From positions 39,134,995-39,198,994 of the forward strand of contig BTRK01000001.1 of the NCBI GenBank assembly GCA_036245805.1: a stretch of DNA of 64,000 nucleotides. The letters run 5' to 3'. A program made the position numbers and the translations under genes. Below the pieces are notes generated by a model. That model was not told the origin of the DNA and did not search any database. It saw only the letters and a list, made by a program, of their open reading frames with translations. Source of the DNA: Pristionchus mayeri. Its lineage: Eukaryota; Nematoda; Chromadorea; Rhabditida; Neodiplogasteridae. Positions within the stretch are counted from its first letter, which is position 1. Each line of letters begins with the position of its first letter. Shown here one piece after another: positions 10,959 to 22,039 of this stretch.

Positions 10959-12228
10959 TTAGGTTGAACAGAAAGTCTTTATAAACTGTTTTGCTAGATC
11001 ACTGCTCAGTGCACGAGACCTTTGGTGTTCCCTCGCCTCTAGTGAATAACACATGACAAAGGGACTATGTGGTCAACAACTCCCCATTCCACGCCTTTCA
11101 TTCTGCCACTAGTAAGACCACGATGTTTGTTCCCACGGCCTTGCACATCCGCAACGTTCTGTTATTCGTATTCCTCTCTCACACTACAATGAAGGAATAG
11201 GAACGTCAGTTGGCTGAAGTGTACGATTCATATGCCACTCACTACCAGGCCATGCGCAATTGGTACCAACTCTTCGAGAAGGGGGACTTTTCCATGGATG
11301 ATCATGACCGGTCTGGGAGGCCACCCGAGCTGGATTTGGATGCGCTACGGATCGTAGTGGAATTGGATCCTTTCCAAATACCCGCGACATGGCAGCCACA
11401 CTTGGGGTATCGCAAAGCACCATCGTAAAATGATTGGTCTCCATTGGCAAGAAGAAGAAGCTAGGCCGTTTCATACAACACAAATTGACCCAAGACCAGT
11501 TTGACCACCGTGTCGACGATTCCCTTTCTCTACTCACTCTTCACGCTGGAGATCGATGGTTGGACCGTCTCATAACATGGGTCGAGAAGTGGGTCTGCTT
11601 TGAGAATCACCATAGCACAGTGAGTAGATGCCAATGAGACCCCACAGGACGTCGCAAAGCATGACCTTCACCCTATGAAAATCTTGCTCTCTGCCTGGTG
11701 GGTGGATGGCCTGCTCTCTGCCTGGTGGGTGGAGTGGGTGGCCCGATTTACTGGGAGCTCCTACCCGAGAAGCGGATAATTACTGGATATGTCTACACTA
11801 AACAACTACGGAATCTCAAGAAGAAATTCGCACAATCTGCCCTGAACGGCAAGAAAGTGTACTATCAACACGATAACGCCCGACCCCATGTTCCACGGCA
11901 GGTCAAGCAGGAGCTGTCCAAATATGGCTGGATGGTTCTCCCTCATACACCGTATTCTCCTGAATTGGCCCCTTCGTATTATTGGTTGTTCTCGGATCTG
12001 ACCCGTCATCTCGATCAGAGATCCTTCACTTCCCGTGGGGCGATCGAGGCCGCACTCAAGCAATATTTTGATTCGCGCCGAGATGGGTTCTATAAGGAGG
12101 GAATCCATAAGTTGCCTGAACGTTGGAGATTTGTCGTAGATAACAATGGTGCATACGTTTGATTTCGCTCTTGCGCTTTATTGTCAGAAGAAAGGAAATA
12201 AAAAGTTTATAAAGACTTTCTGTTCAAC

Positions 12229-12232
<4 letters not shown>
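10959..12232 (+). mobile_element. mariner-family transposon, 1274 bp, end repeats perfect
   Basis: It starts TTAGGTTGAACAGAAAGTCT and ends with the exact inverse; the match runs 29 bp from each end without mismatch. TA flanks both ends, as expected for Tc1/mariner insertion. The length is typical of complete mariner elements. It encodes the transposase pseudogene at 11210-12162. The ends could still be mobilised in trans by a related enzyme, but no intact one is seen in the window. Confidence 0.95.
11210..12162 (+). pseudogene. mariner transposase, inactive
   Basis: Mariner transposases bind the end repeats and cut and join DNA with a DD34D catalytic triad. Three frame pieces cover the protein: 11210-11428 (FEKGDFSMDDHDRSGRP, the linker after the helix-turn-helix), 11434-11637 (LLTLHAGDRWLDRLITW) and 11698-12162 (YYQHDNARPHVPRQVK, then YSPELAPSYYWLFSDL). 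The second Asp is present in HDNARPH. The third, normally LAPSDY, reads LAPSYY, so the triad is broken. A 26-27-bp tandem duplication of CTCTCTGCCTGGTGGGTGGA lies around 11687-11735, and frameshifts separate the pieces. The 39184-40060 relic belongs to the same group. Confidence 0.92.

Positions 12233-12277
<45 letters not shown>
12233..12277. repeat. (TA)n microsatellite, right half
   Basis: Continuation of the TA run on the far side of the mariner element. Confidence 0.95.
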
Positions 12278-12279
<2 letters not shown>

Positions 12280-12363
12280 ATGCTATTTCAGTCGAAATAA
12301 CGTTACAAAATTGAAATAGAATAGGCAATTAATGAAGGTTAAAATGAAGAGTGAATAATGGTA

Positions 12364-13177
12364 TTAGGGTGTTCCAAAAGTCTTTGCACTACTGTTTTGA
12401 AATGTTGTTTTTCATCTGTCATAAAACGGGTGAGGTACTACTAAGCGGTGCTGGATATGTCATCCACCGCTGTTACGTATCCACACTTCAGGTCTTGCAA
12501 TCCTTGCACATTCGCCAAAATAACGAAAAAATATTGACCTCATCAAAATCACCCTATCGCAATTTCTCTGATATAAAGATATATAAGCCAGTTGATGGTG
12601 TCTTGCGAATTGGAAGGGCGCGATAAGCTAATTGCGCGTCATCCCAATCTTTCTAATGGCATTGCTTAATCATGATGAAAGTCGTAATTTTCCACGCATT
12701 TTTTTACAAAGTTTCGAATTTCCACTCAATCATGGCTATATTAAATTGGTAATAGAATGAAACTAATACTAATAATTTTTTGAATGAAATATGCACACAA
12801 CGAAGCATACAAAATCGAAAATTTCGAAAATCGACGTCCAGAAAAATCATGAGAGGTGAAAGTTGTGTTCTACTTTAGCTATCGTAAGACGTAGATCATG
12901 TTCGAAATTTTGTATTTTAAGAGCAAGTAGTTGACCTTCTTGGATGTCCATCTCGGTCTCTCGAAGCAATCTCAAATTGAATTAGAAATTATTTTAGAAC
13001 ATGACCGAAAATCAACATTTTGGCATTTTGCAACTTAATGGGGTAGCGATCTGATAGCGGAATAAAATATAATACGTTTACATGCAATACATACAAAACA
13101 ATATTTGTTACTGCGCATTGTAGTTCAAAAGTGAAAAATATAACAAAATTTGTGCAAGGACTTTTGGAACACCCTAA
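12364..13177. mobile_element. Non-autonomous mariner-type MITE, 814 bp
   Basis: Ends are TTAGGGTGTTCCAAAAGTC at the left and GACTTTTGGAACACCCTAA (with one base inserted or changed further in) at the right, with TA on both sides (12362-12363 and 13178-13179). No transposase frame is present in the AT-rich interior. The short open frame at 12351-12626 crosses the end repeat and is not a gene. Confidence 0.9.
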
Positions 13178-13196
13178 TACAATGGGACATGGGGAT

Positions 13197-13790
13197 CTAC
13201 TCAGGGGAACCAGTTTGATTCTCGGAATTTACTAAAAGCCTTTCCGCTCTTGGAAAGAAACTATTGTGTCTGTAGTTGTGGTGCGATCCAGGATTATTGA
13301 AGTTCATTCCGTTTCGAGTGTAGTAAATTTTGAAATAATGTGGTTTTCGGTTGGAAATACTATATTTGCCTCGGATGCGATTTGTGGCTACTCTCTTATC
13401 AATCGCAATTCTACGCTTCTCTAGGGACTCAATGCCTAGTCTCTTGTTGCGATCGAGAGCAGTGGGCATGTTTTCCCAAGTATGATTAAAACAGCGCATA
13501 AATAACCGTCGTGTGAAATAGTTTTGTACCTTTTCGAGTTCCTTTTTATCCTTGTTTTGGTAAGGGTTGAAGACGGATGAAGCGCTTTCTAAAATCGGTC
13601 TAATGTACATTGAGTACGTTTTGACGAGTACTTCTATATTTTTGGTTCGTAATGCTCTGAGGATAGTGTGACTAGTAGTTTTGGCTTTAATGTTAAAGCG
13701 CGATTGCGGTCCCTTCACAACGGGATTGAACTGCCGATTGGTATGCTCAAAGTAATACATCATTCAAGTTGGAAACGGGAGTAATTTTGT
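13197..13790 (-). pseudogene. 5'-truncated LINE: C-terminal end of reverse-transcriptase ORF2
   Basis: A minus-strand frame of 188 codons carries the region after the RT domain common to CR1/Jockey-group LINEs: TYSMYIRPILESASSVFNPY, ELEKVQNYFTRRLFMRC and LGIESLEKRRIAID. Only this 3' end is present, as is usual for LINE copies that stopped reverse transcription early. It is divergent from the two longer LINEs in the window and probably a third subfamily. The RT catalytic motifs are absent, so it cannot be active. Confidence 0.82.
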
Positions 13791-14228
13791 AAATAATACA
13801 ATCAGCAAACAATAGGTCACTTCAAGCAAAGCTCTTAGATTGAGATATTGCTAGGGTTAAGATAGGTTAGGATTTTTTATAGACGAAATACCGTTACCTG
13901 TCATCTCGTTGACCGGAGGATGTCCACGTAGAGGCGACGTCGGCCATCCTAGCAGGTACCAAGAATGATCGGCCGATCGCTTCTGGGAGGACTCAGCGCC
14001 CTGATAATCGTCATTGATTAGAGGACCGATAACAAGAGATTAACGAGGAAAGATGAGGATAATATCAATCAAAACTAGAATACATTGAAAATAATAATAA
14101 TTTATCATGTGTGACAGCACAGAGTTATAGAATGATTGCTACGGGAAATAAGGACATGATATTACGATGCCATGACTTGATGACAAAGGGAAAAATGGCA
14201 ATAAATAAGTTTAAGAGAGAGCTAATTA
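13791..14228 (-). other. LINE 3' untranslated region and unassigned sequence
   Basis: This follows the ORF2 stop of the LINE to its right (minus strand). It includes short AT-rich runs such as AATAATAATAA near 14090. The exact 3' end of that LINE, or a target-site duplication, cannot be placed. Confidence 0.4.
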
Positions 14229-17200
14229 GCAGTAATGAGAGTAAGTAATATTATGGATTGATTTTACTCTAAGTGAGAACAATTCACTATTTCTAGAGAA
14301 GACAATATTATGAGGGATACAGTTCCACAAGGGAACTGCTCTATTGGTGAAGGAATGGTAAAAAGTGGAAGTGGAACGGCGTTTACGTAATTGAAAAAGA
14401 TTTGGGCGTCTAGGTCGAGGGGGTACTAGGTATAGGAATTCGGGACAGCCTATATCAACATCTGCATGAATCACTTTATATATAAACACTAGGTCAATAA
14501 TAGTACGTCGGTATTCTAGCGGTTCTAATTGAAAATAACGCAGACGGTCAGGATAAGGTTTACAGGCGATGCCACATTTAAGAAGTACGGATTTGGTGAA
14601 CTTGCGCTGAACACACTCGATGCTACGAGATAAGTCTATACTCTGAGGGGACCAAAGTTCGGAGCAATATTCGAGTATAGGGCGGACGTAAGTAACAAAG
14701 AGACGATAATACAGTTGAGGATTTTTGGAGACAAAGGATCGCAGGATGTATGAGCAACGAAAACGGGCCTTTGAGATCTTACTAGATATGTGTGCGCTGA
14801 ACTCAAGTTTATTAGAGTATGTGACTCCTAGATCGGTGAACTGGGATACGGTAGGGAGAGAAGTGCCATTAAGAGTGAAGATAGAGGGGGATGTGATCTT
14901 CCAATTAGCATTGTTTCGGTCTTAGTGAGGGATACGGTAAGGCCCCAGTCGGTGGACCACAAACAGGATATCAAGAGAGGATTGGAGAGAGGCAGGGTCA
15001 GAGTAAGACCAGAGTTTAACATCATCTGCGTAAAGAATACAGTGTACATTAGGAGGAAGTAAGGAGGGCAGGTCACTGATGTAAAGGGAGAAAAGAAGGG
15101 GTCCTAAAACAGAGCCTTGGGGAACTCCTGAGAGGGCAGGGAAAAAAGGAGAGGAAGAGGCATTGATCGAGACAGATTGTGATCTACCGAATAAGAAAGA
15201 GCGAATCCAGGACAGGAGGGAACCACAAATGCCTAGAAGTGAACATTTGTGAATGAGTAAGTCGATTGAGATAGAGTCAAAGGTGCGAGAGAAATCGATA
15301 AATGCAACAGAAATGTAGTGGCCATCGTTAAGTGCAGAGTGCCATTGAGAGAATGAGTTAAGAAGTGCAGATGTACATGATCTCCGCGGCCGGAAACCAT
15401 GTTGGTAAGGGGAGATGAGATTGTGCTCGGAAAGGTAATTCCAGAGATTCTCGCCTACGATTCTCTCCATAACTTTGGACGACGAACAGGTAAGTGAGAT
15501 AGGTCGATAAGAGGCGGCAGCATTTTTTGCCCCTTTGCGCTTATAGATTGCCTTGACTTTGGCAGTCTTCCAAATGGAGGGAGAGGTGCCATGAAGTAAG
15601 AATCTATTGAAGAGGATGGAGAGAGGGATGCAAATGTGTGGGGCGGTACGCTTTAGAAAGACATAGGGAATGTTATCGGGAGAGGATGATGTGCTAGGGG
15701 GAAGGCGAGAGAGGAACTTGGCTACTAAGAGAAGGGAGATGTCAACATAATCAATAGAGGCGGGGGAAGAGAGAGTACATGTTGAAGGGATGGCTAGGGA
15801 GGAACGATTGTAAGAAACAGAAAAATGGCGTGCTAATTCACATGCCTTAGATAAGTCAAATACGCAGAGAGAACCGTCGGGAGAGACTAATGAGGGGATT
15901 TTTTACATATTTCATATTTATCCTGACGTCAGGCACAATGGTCCTGCAGGAGGGTGACTTCGGTGTGGATGGAATTGGGATCTTCGGTATCAGAGCGTCG
16001 TTAGGTCAATGAGGGGATAGTATCGGATAAATCTTTGATTCGCGTACTTGCATAAGAGAAGAAAGATTTGAGGTTGTTTGATTTTGCCAGACGGTTTTCC
16101 CTACTCCTAGCCGTGTGTTTGATCGATTGTTTAAGTGAGCGACATGCAGTAAAGTAGTCATTAAAGAATCGCCTCCTATACGATTTCCTACATTTACGAA
16201 TAAGGCGAATAGAGAGGGAGGAAAAACGTATACGCTTCCGATTGAAGGAGCGGAGGGGGGCGTATTTTTCAATGATAGAGTGAATAATTGTGAGGAAATT
16301 AGAGTAGAGTATGTCAGGATCAGAGGAAGAGGAAAGTAGAGAAGTCCAGTCGATGGAATCAATCTGTGAGCAGATTGAATTCCAATCGACCTGACTGTAA
16401 TCTCTACGAGGAGGGAGGAAGGGAGATAGGAAGAGAAAACCGAACAATAGAGTGGTCGAACGACGGAAGCGGGGGTTCAACGAAACAGTCATCAACGAGA
16501 TGGATATTAGAGGTGAAAACTAGATCGAGAATAATTAGATTGCGAGTGGGCGAGGAAACAATTTGGTGGAGTGGGAGAGATCGGGAGAAAGAGAGAAGTG
16601 CGTTGGAATGAGGACTGGTAGATGAGAGGGAAAGGGAGGGCCAATCGATTTCCTTGCAGTTAAAGTCACCTACTACGACAATAGGGGAGAGATGAGAACA
16701 GTTCAAATCATAGATATACTCAAGGCACTCGTTAAAAGACTCAATATAGCACGAAGGACTGCGATAGACACAAATAATGATCAGTGAAATGGAGGGTGTG
16801 AGGGTGACCTGACAAGATACTAGCTGGCAGTAAACTGAAAAGGATCAGGATGAAATAATTGAGGAGGGGAGCGAACTATCAATAAGAATTGCGACTCCTC
16901 CACCTAGTATGGATGGGTCTCGGTCAGATCTGTACACTACGTATCGGTCAAAGGAGAGCATTGCGTCAGTTAAGGTCAGGGGAGAAGCCCACGTTTCGGT
17001 AAGGTTCAGGATGGAGATGTTTGAGGACAGGGCGTATTGTTCTAATGTGCGTATCTTAGACAGCGCAGAGCGACAATTAATTAACGAGCATTTAATAGAG
17101 CGAGGATGACTATTGGAATCAGAAGAGACAAGGCTGTTTGGGAGAGGGAAAGAGACGCGATGGGGAGATGAGTGAGAGATAGGGGGATGGGAAGAGCTAG

Positions 17201-17310
17201 GAAGAGGCGAGAGATTACGCTGGGGTGAGGAGAGTGCAGAGAAAGAGAGGGAAGGACTGAACTGAGAGACCCCTAGAGGAATGACCTAGCTGGCTTTGAG
17301 CGTGTGACCA
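14229..17310 (-). pseudogene. LINE (CR1/Jockey group) ORF2: endonuclease and reverse transcriptase, degraded
   Basis: Read right to left. The APE-type endonuclease runs about 17060-16400, with LNLTETWAS, GGGVAIL, VVVGDFN and FDHSIVRF, which nicks target DNA to start insertion. The reverse transcriptase runs about 15880-14930, with HGFRPRRSCTSALL, GVPQGSVLGPLLFSLYISDL and the catalytic YADD. The C-terminal region (RPILEY, VPLWN) ends near 14229. The KAFD motif reads SRTFDS. Several stops and frameshifts break it, for example near 14930-15000 and about 16850. A 108-bp insertion interrupts it at 15900-16007 and a foldback element separates it from ORF1. Length and domain content show a nearly full-length element before decay. 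Confidence 0.93.
15900..16007 (-). mobile_element. 108-bp retroinsertion with 11-bp target duplication
   Basis: AATGAGGGGAT occurs at 15889-15899 and again at 16008-16018, flanking 108 bp foreign to the LINE coding frame. On the minus strand the insert ends in a run of A directly before the duplication, so it looks like a short RNA copied by LINE machinery. Its interior (CTGACGTCAGG, GATCCCAATTCCATCC) is not recognised as tRNA, 7SL or spliced leader. Confidence 0.75.
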
Positions 17311-17314
17311 TTAT

Positions 17315-18600
17315 CAGAGGTCTTCTGAGAGATCGCAGGTGGCATTTGACAAACTGTTCAAAGTGCTTCAATCTGAATGCACTTATGGTGGTTGATGTGT
17401 CTGGGGCATAGTATCTTTTAGTTAGGTCGGTGGGGCCGTAAATTCAAAACTGCCTAAAATCCGGCTCTGGAAATTTCGAAAGTTCAAAAAATCATATTTT
17501 CCTTCACAGTTACGTAAAAAAAATCGATCAAAAATAAAAATGACCGCCTCGTCGAGTGGAATAATTTCGATGTTGACGATAAGTCTGTAGAAAAACAATG
17601 AAATGCCGTAAATTACAAAAAAATGTTTTGAAGGTCGAAAAAAATTCATAAAAATGTCCTGAAAAAAAATTATCTCTTTTATCTTGAGATTATTTCAGAT
17701 TCGAATTCTACGTCCTTTTTTACCCCAGGAAAAGTTGGTCTCGTAAAAATTGCGAACACACTTTTTTTGCTTTTTTGCTGTTTACGTGCCGGATCTCGTG
17801 TTTTTTTGAAATGTTCACGATATTTTTGATTGTATATACTGTTTGCTGCCTCCAATTGTTTCCAAATTTGGCACATAAGTCAAATTGGAGCATATACACG
17901 TGCCCAATTTCAAAATTTTTCAAATTTCGATTTTTTCGGTCGAAATGGTCAAAAAAATTGAAATTACAAAAATTTTGCAATTTTGCATATTTTGAATTTC
18001 TAGACGTGTGTATAGTTCAGTATGACTTCTGGACCAAATTTGGAGGCAATTGGAGGCAGCAAACAGCATGTACAATCAAAAATATCATGAACATGTCTCA
18101 AAAAAACACGAGATCCGGCACGTAAACAGCAAAAAAGCAAAAAAAGTGTGTTCGCAATTTTTACGGGACCAACTTTTCCCGGGGTAAAAAAGGACGTAGA
18201 ATTCGAATCTGAAATAATCTCACAGGTAAAAGAGATAATTTTTTCAGGACATGCATTTTTATGCATTTTTTTCGACCTTCAAAATTTTTTTGTAATTTAC
18301 GGCATTTCATTGTTTTTCTACAAATTTATCGTCAACATCGAAATTATTCCACTCGACGAGGCGGTCATTTTTATTTTTGATCGATTTTTTTACGTAACTG
18401 TGAAGGAAAATATGATTTTTTAACTTTCGAAATTTCCAGAGCCGGATTTTAGGCAGTTTTGAATTTACGGCCCCATCGACTTAATTGAAAGTTACCAGGC
18501 ATCAGGTACATCAACCACCCAAAGGGCATTCAGATTGAAGCACTTGAACAGTTTGTCAAAGGGGGGTCTCGATTTCATGCAATCTCTCAGAAGACCTCTG
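17315..18600. mobile_element. Foldback element, 1286 bp, TTAT target duplication
   Basis: Both halves are near-complete inverted copies of each other, with arms of about 600 bp. Outer ends are CAGAGGTCTTCTGAGAGAT and its inverse. TTAT stands directly outside both ends (17311-17314 and 18601-18604). The two ends differ just inside the tip: the left has CGCAGGTGGCATTTGACAAA, the right (inverted) has TGCATGAAATCGAGACC before TTTGACAAA. The same left/right difference occurs in the 22050-30989 element, so they are one family. It sits between ORF1 and ORF2 of the host LINE. It encodes no transposase; the mirror-image frames are palindrome shadows. Confidence 0.93.
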
Positions 18601-19563
18601 TTATGGAGAGAGGGGGAAACGACAGTGACGATAGACGAGGAGGAATCGTCGAGGGAAGGGAGAGGAGAGAGGGTGTGAGGGGCTTTGGGAGCCGGCTCAC
18701 CGGGCATTCCACCAGACGACGGACGAGCACGTCGACGAGAGCCGGAGGCCGAGATTGAGGCACTTCCACGACCACGATGGCTCTGTCTGGCACGAGAACG
18801 AGAAGAACCCTGACCTCTATCTGAGAACAGGGGATTGAGAGGGAAGGGGAGGGGGAAGTGGGAGCGAGATGAGAGAAGGAAAGGCGCACTCTCTCTGGAT
18901 GAGGCTGCTTTCTTATCAATCTCGGCCTTCATACCTTCAGGGAGATCTCGACACTCTCGCAGCTGGACAATCTCGAGATTCCTTACCACGAATCTTATCT
19001 GACCAGATTCCAGATTTCTCTCGTATGCCTCTCTCTTCAGCTTTAGCTCGAGAGAGAGCTGGTCCAACGTGTAGTCCGGTCGGATGTACGAACGGGTGGA
19101 GCCAGTAAGGCGACCGCATTTGACGCGTATCGCCTCGGTCAGGAACAGCGTTCGACTGGCTGCACTATCTAGCTGGATCTTGATGATCCTTGGATAAGTA
19201 CTGCCATCTCTCCTTACCTGAGGACGGCGGAAGAACGTTACCTTCTTCTCATCGAGCAGCTTGTTCAGCTGGGGATTGTTGATCTCGTTGAAGATTCTCA
19301 GCAGGAGCTCCTTGTCCTTCCTTACCGTATCCTCTTCGTTGTCTCCCTCGGGGACGTTCACGAGAACCACCCGAGTGGCCTTACTATCAAGCGTGTCCTT
19401 CTGGGAGAGGACAGAGGCAACAGCGGCCTTGACATCGAGAGGAGGGAGTCGCAATGGGCGACTTGAGGAGATGGGTCACGAGCAGACGAACAAGCTCGGT
19501 CAGGTTATCGATCGATTTCTGCTGCTGCGTGAACAGCTTGCGCAGTTCTGGATCGACGGCCAT
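18601..19563 (-). pseudogene. LINE ORF1 (RNA-binding protein), C-terminus cut by the foldback element
   Basis: The minus-strand start is ATG at 19563-19561 (MAVDPELRKLFTQQQKSIDN, a probable coiled-coil start). One frameshift near 19450 leads into the long frame. The central part resembles the RRM-like fold of LINE ORF1 proteins: TRVVLVNVPEG, TFFRRPQVRRDG, YPRIIKIQLD, then RSYIRPDYTLDQLSLELKLK and IRFVVRNLEIVQL. The tail is rich in Arg, Ser and Pro (RGQGSSRSRARQSHRGRG), likely to bind nucleic acid. The frame reads into the foldback element at 18600, so the last codons are foreign. ORF1 normally coats the LINE RNA. Confidence 0.85.
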
Positions 19564-19942
19564 CGCGAGAGAGTGTGAGGCAGGGAGAGACAGACAGACA
19601 GAGAAGGGAAGGGTGAGAGAGTGTGGGAAGGGGAGAGAGTGCGAGACAGAGAGAAGAGACACGGGGTCAAGAGAAGGGAAGAGGGGGGGGGAGGAAGAGA
19701 GATGCGTATGCGGGCGCGAAGTCTATCGCTGCCCTAATCCCGGTCGGGACCCTTCACTTCCTCGCTGATCGCAGTGCAGCACTGTCGGTTAACGTGCCTG
19801 GGGCAAGTGACACGGACCGAGCAGTGAGGCCTTCCAAACTCAGAAGAGTATGGGTAGCCGTGCTAATAGCTTAGAAACTCGTGAATAAACAGACTATAAG
19901 AAACACACGAGAGACCGAGAGGCCGCGACCTCTCTCGGTCAA
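19564..19942 (-). other. Probable LINE 5' untranslated region
   Basis: Purine-rich on the plus strand (GAGAGAGTG, GACAGACAGAC, a G-run near 19686), lying upstream of ORF1 on the minus strand. The 5' end of the LINE is somewhere before 19880 but is not marked by a visible duplication. Confidence 0.5.
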
Positions 19943-19997
19943 GGAAGGGAAGGGGTATGAGGAAGGGAAGGGGTATGAGGAAGGGAAGGGGTATGAG
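19943..19997. repeat. 18-bp minisatellite, three copies
   Basis: Three identical tandem copies of GGAAGGGAAGGGGTATGA. Confidence 0.93.
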
Positions 19998-20003
19998 TAC
20001 CTT

Positions 20004-20518
20004 ATTCGAAAGAGCACGAAAAGTTATGTAAGAATCATCTCGAAGGAGACCAGAATCCATCAACGTTGACGTCAGTTATACCTTATGATTTGAAATTCTC
20101 ACTTCGAAAATATCTGAAGTTTTTCAACAATATCATATTCATATTTCATTTTGGTGACCTGGGATTTCAAATTTCGAATTCTACGTATGAAAATACGCCA
20201 GAAAATGTATTTGACGAAATATTTCAAGATTTCAACTTTTTCGCCATTTTTCAGGCCAAATTTGTCAACAGAAAAATGGAGTTTCAACATGTTTTTGAAA
20301 AATGTACGATTTTTGCATTTTCTGGCGTATTTTCATGCGTAGAATTCGAATTTTGATATCCCAGGTCACCAAAATGAAATATAAAAATGATTTGGTTGAA
20401 ATACTTCACATAGTTTCGACGTGAGATGTTCAAATGATAAGGTATAACTGATGTCAACGTTGATGGATTCTGGTCTCCTTCGAGGTTCTTACATAACATT
20501 CCATGCTCTTTCGCATGA
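20004..20518. mobile_element. Foldback element (~515 bp)
   Basis: Left TTCGAAAGAGCACGAAAAG ... GACCAGAATCCATCAACGTT is mirrored at the right by AACGTTGATGGATTCTGGTC ... GCTCTTTCGCATGAG. Inner parts also pair (GGTGACCTGGGAT with its inverse, TATTTTCATGCGTAGAATTCGAA with its partner). The centre is near 20262. No coding content and no clear target duplication are seen. Confidence 0.88.
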
Positions 20519-20767
20519 GCAAAAGTGTGAATTTTGTGGAATGATTTTCGAATGAAATGTCAAGTACAAAAATTTTCGTATGTGAGTATCTCACGGTTGC
20601 GTGGGATGACAGTACGATGACAGTGAATATATGGTAATTTTTTAGATACATTTTATTAAGGGTTAAAAAATACATAATATAAATTGGAGTGCGGAAATGA
20701 CAACTTCGTGATCATTCATACCCTGATCTACCAAAAGTGATGAAAATGCGAAGTTTTCGAAATTTAA

Positions 20768-20838
20768 CTGACGTCAACTTGATGGATTCTGGTTTCTTTA
20801 GAGTTTCTTACATAACTTTTCGTGCTCTTTCGAATGAG
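20768..20838. repeat. Third copy of the foldback arm end
   Basis: GACGTCAACTTGATGGATTCTGG through CTTACATAACTTTTCGTGCTCTTTCGAATGAGC repeats the right arm of the 20004-20518 element in the same orientation, about 295 bp further on. It is either a second truncated copy or the true outer end of a larger element. Confidence 0.75.
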
Positions 20839-21868
20839 CTATCACTCAATACCGAAATCTGAAGTTTAAAAAATCGATTTCGGTAGACCAAAAATCGATA
20901 TTCCGGGTCACGCTTCCGGTTGAAAAGTTATTCGCCCTTATGGGTCATGTTCCCAAAGTTTGAGCTCCGGGCGATCATTTTGACCGAGTTGTGCCATCCT
21001 GCCTGCAGTCTTACGGAGAACGGGTTTAAGGGGGTTTGATTGACAAAACCCAACCTGCAAAAATCCAACGGTTCACCTAGGGTCCACAACGTGGATAGCC
21101 GATTTTTCGGAATCTGAACAAAAGTGGGTTAAAACAGTCCCATAGGGTCTCAATAACATCATCCTTTTGGAATTAGATCGATATCTCATCTCTAAAGCGA
21201 GATACAGCTCGAGAAGCACGCGCGACGAGCACAACGGGAGAGGGGGGAAAGGCGAGACGAGAGGAAAAGTGGGCGGAGTCAATCTCTCCTCTCTTCTCCT
21301 CTGCCCTTTGTCGCACCCCCCTCCATTCTTCCGCCGATTTCGCTATACAAATGAGTGAAAAACCGTTCTAATCTTCGCTTAAGATATCCCCCGATGCTTT
21401 TGTGTATATTTTAGGAGCATTCAAGTAAAAAACAATCACATTTATCGATTAGGAGTGCTCCTTAGACACAATTCACACGCAAAACAACAGAAATTAGCAC
21501 ACTAAATTAAGAAAGCGAGTGAATGGCGCCATCAGACCATTTAATTCTCAGAAAGACATGGAAACTAGGGAACAGGGTATGGATACGGTAGGGAGCAATG
21601 CGTACTGTAAGTCGTCAGAGAAGGCCGAGATAGATAAAAAGATAGAAGAGGGTAGGGGAGGAGAAAATACAGACTACGGAAAACAACCAGACGAAATACG
21701 AAGGACATTCGAAGGAAATACGAAACATTCGTGCTGAGCACAAGAACAAAGATCAACGATCAATAGAAGATAAAACTTCTGAGAACAAGAAACAAATTTA
21801 CAATAATTAGTCATAAATAACTCTATTGAATACTTTGGAATAAAAAATATCTGATATACTCTGAATAA
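20839..21868. other. Unassigned sequence
   Basis: No gene or repeat family is recognised. Around 21190-21310 there is a GC- and purine/pyrimidine-rich segment. A 62-codon hydrophilic frame from ATG 21558-21560 to the stop near 21737 has no recognisable domain and no supporting context. Confidence 0.4.
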
Positions 21869-22039
21869 TCTATACCTATATATAAAGCGCACTGTCCGTC
21901 TGTCCGTCTGTCCGGATTGCGAAACGATTACGAAATGGGGAGGGACAGAGAATCAACAAGTTGCGAAATGAGTGATTACGAAACCTGGATACTCCGCTAG
22001 GACGGGGCCCCCGCCGAAGGCGGGGGACAGCCGGACTAG
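21869..22039 (+). mobile_element. Helitron-like non-autonomous element, 171 bp
   Basis: It starts TCTATACCTATATATAAAGC after an A (21868) and ends CTAG before a T (22040), the 5'-TC/CTRR-3' and A|T host dinucleotide pattern of Helitrons, which insert by rolling-circle replication without target duplication. A GC-rich hairpin (CCCCCGCC, loop GAA, GGCGGGGG at 22008-22026) lies 9 nt before CTAG, as expected of the terminator hairpin. The GTCCGTCTGTCCGTCTGTCCG run near the 5' end is common in such elements. No Rep/helicase is encoded. Confidence 0.75.

Noticed and set aside
21519..21737. 72-codon hydrophilic plus-strand frame
   Set aside because: Starts at GTG, no domain, no splice or promoter support.
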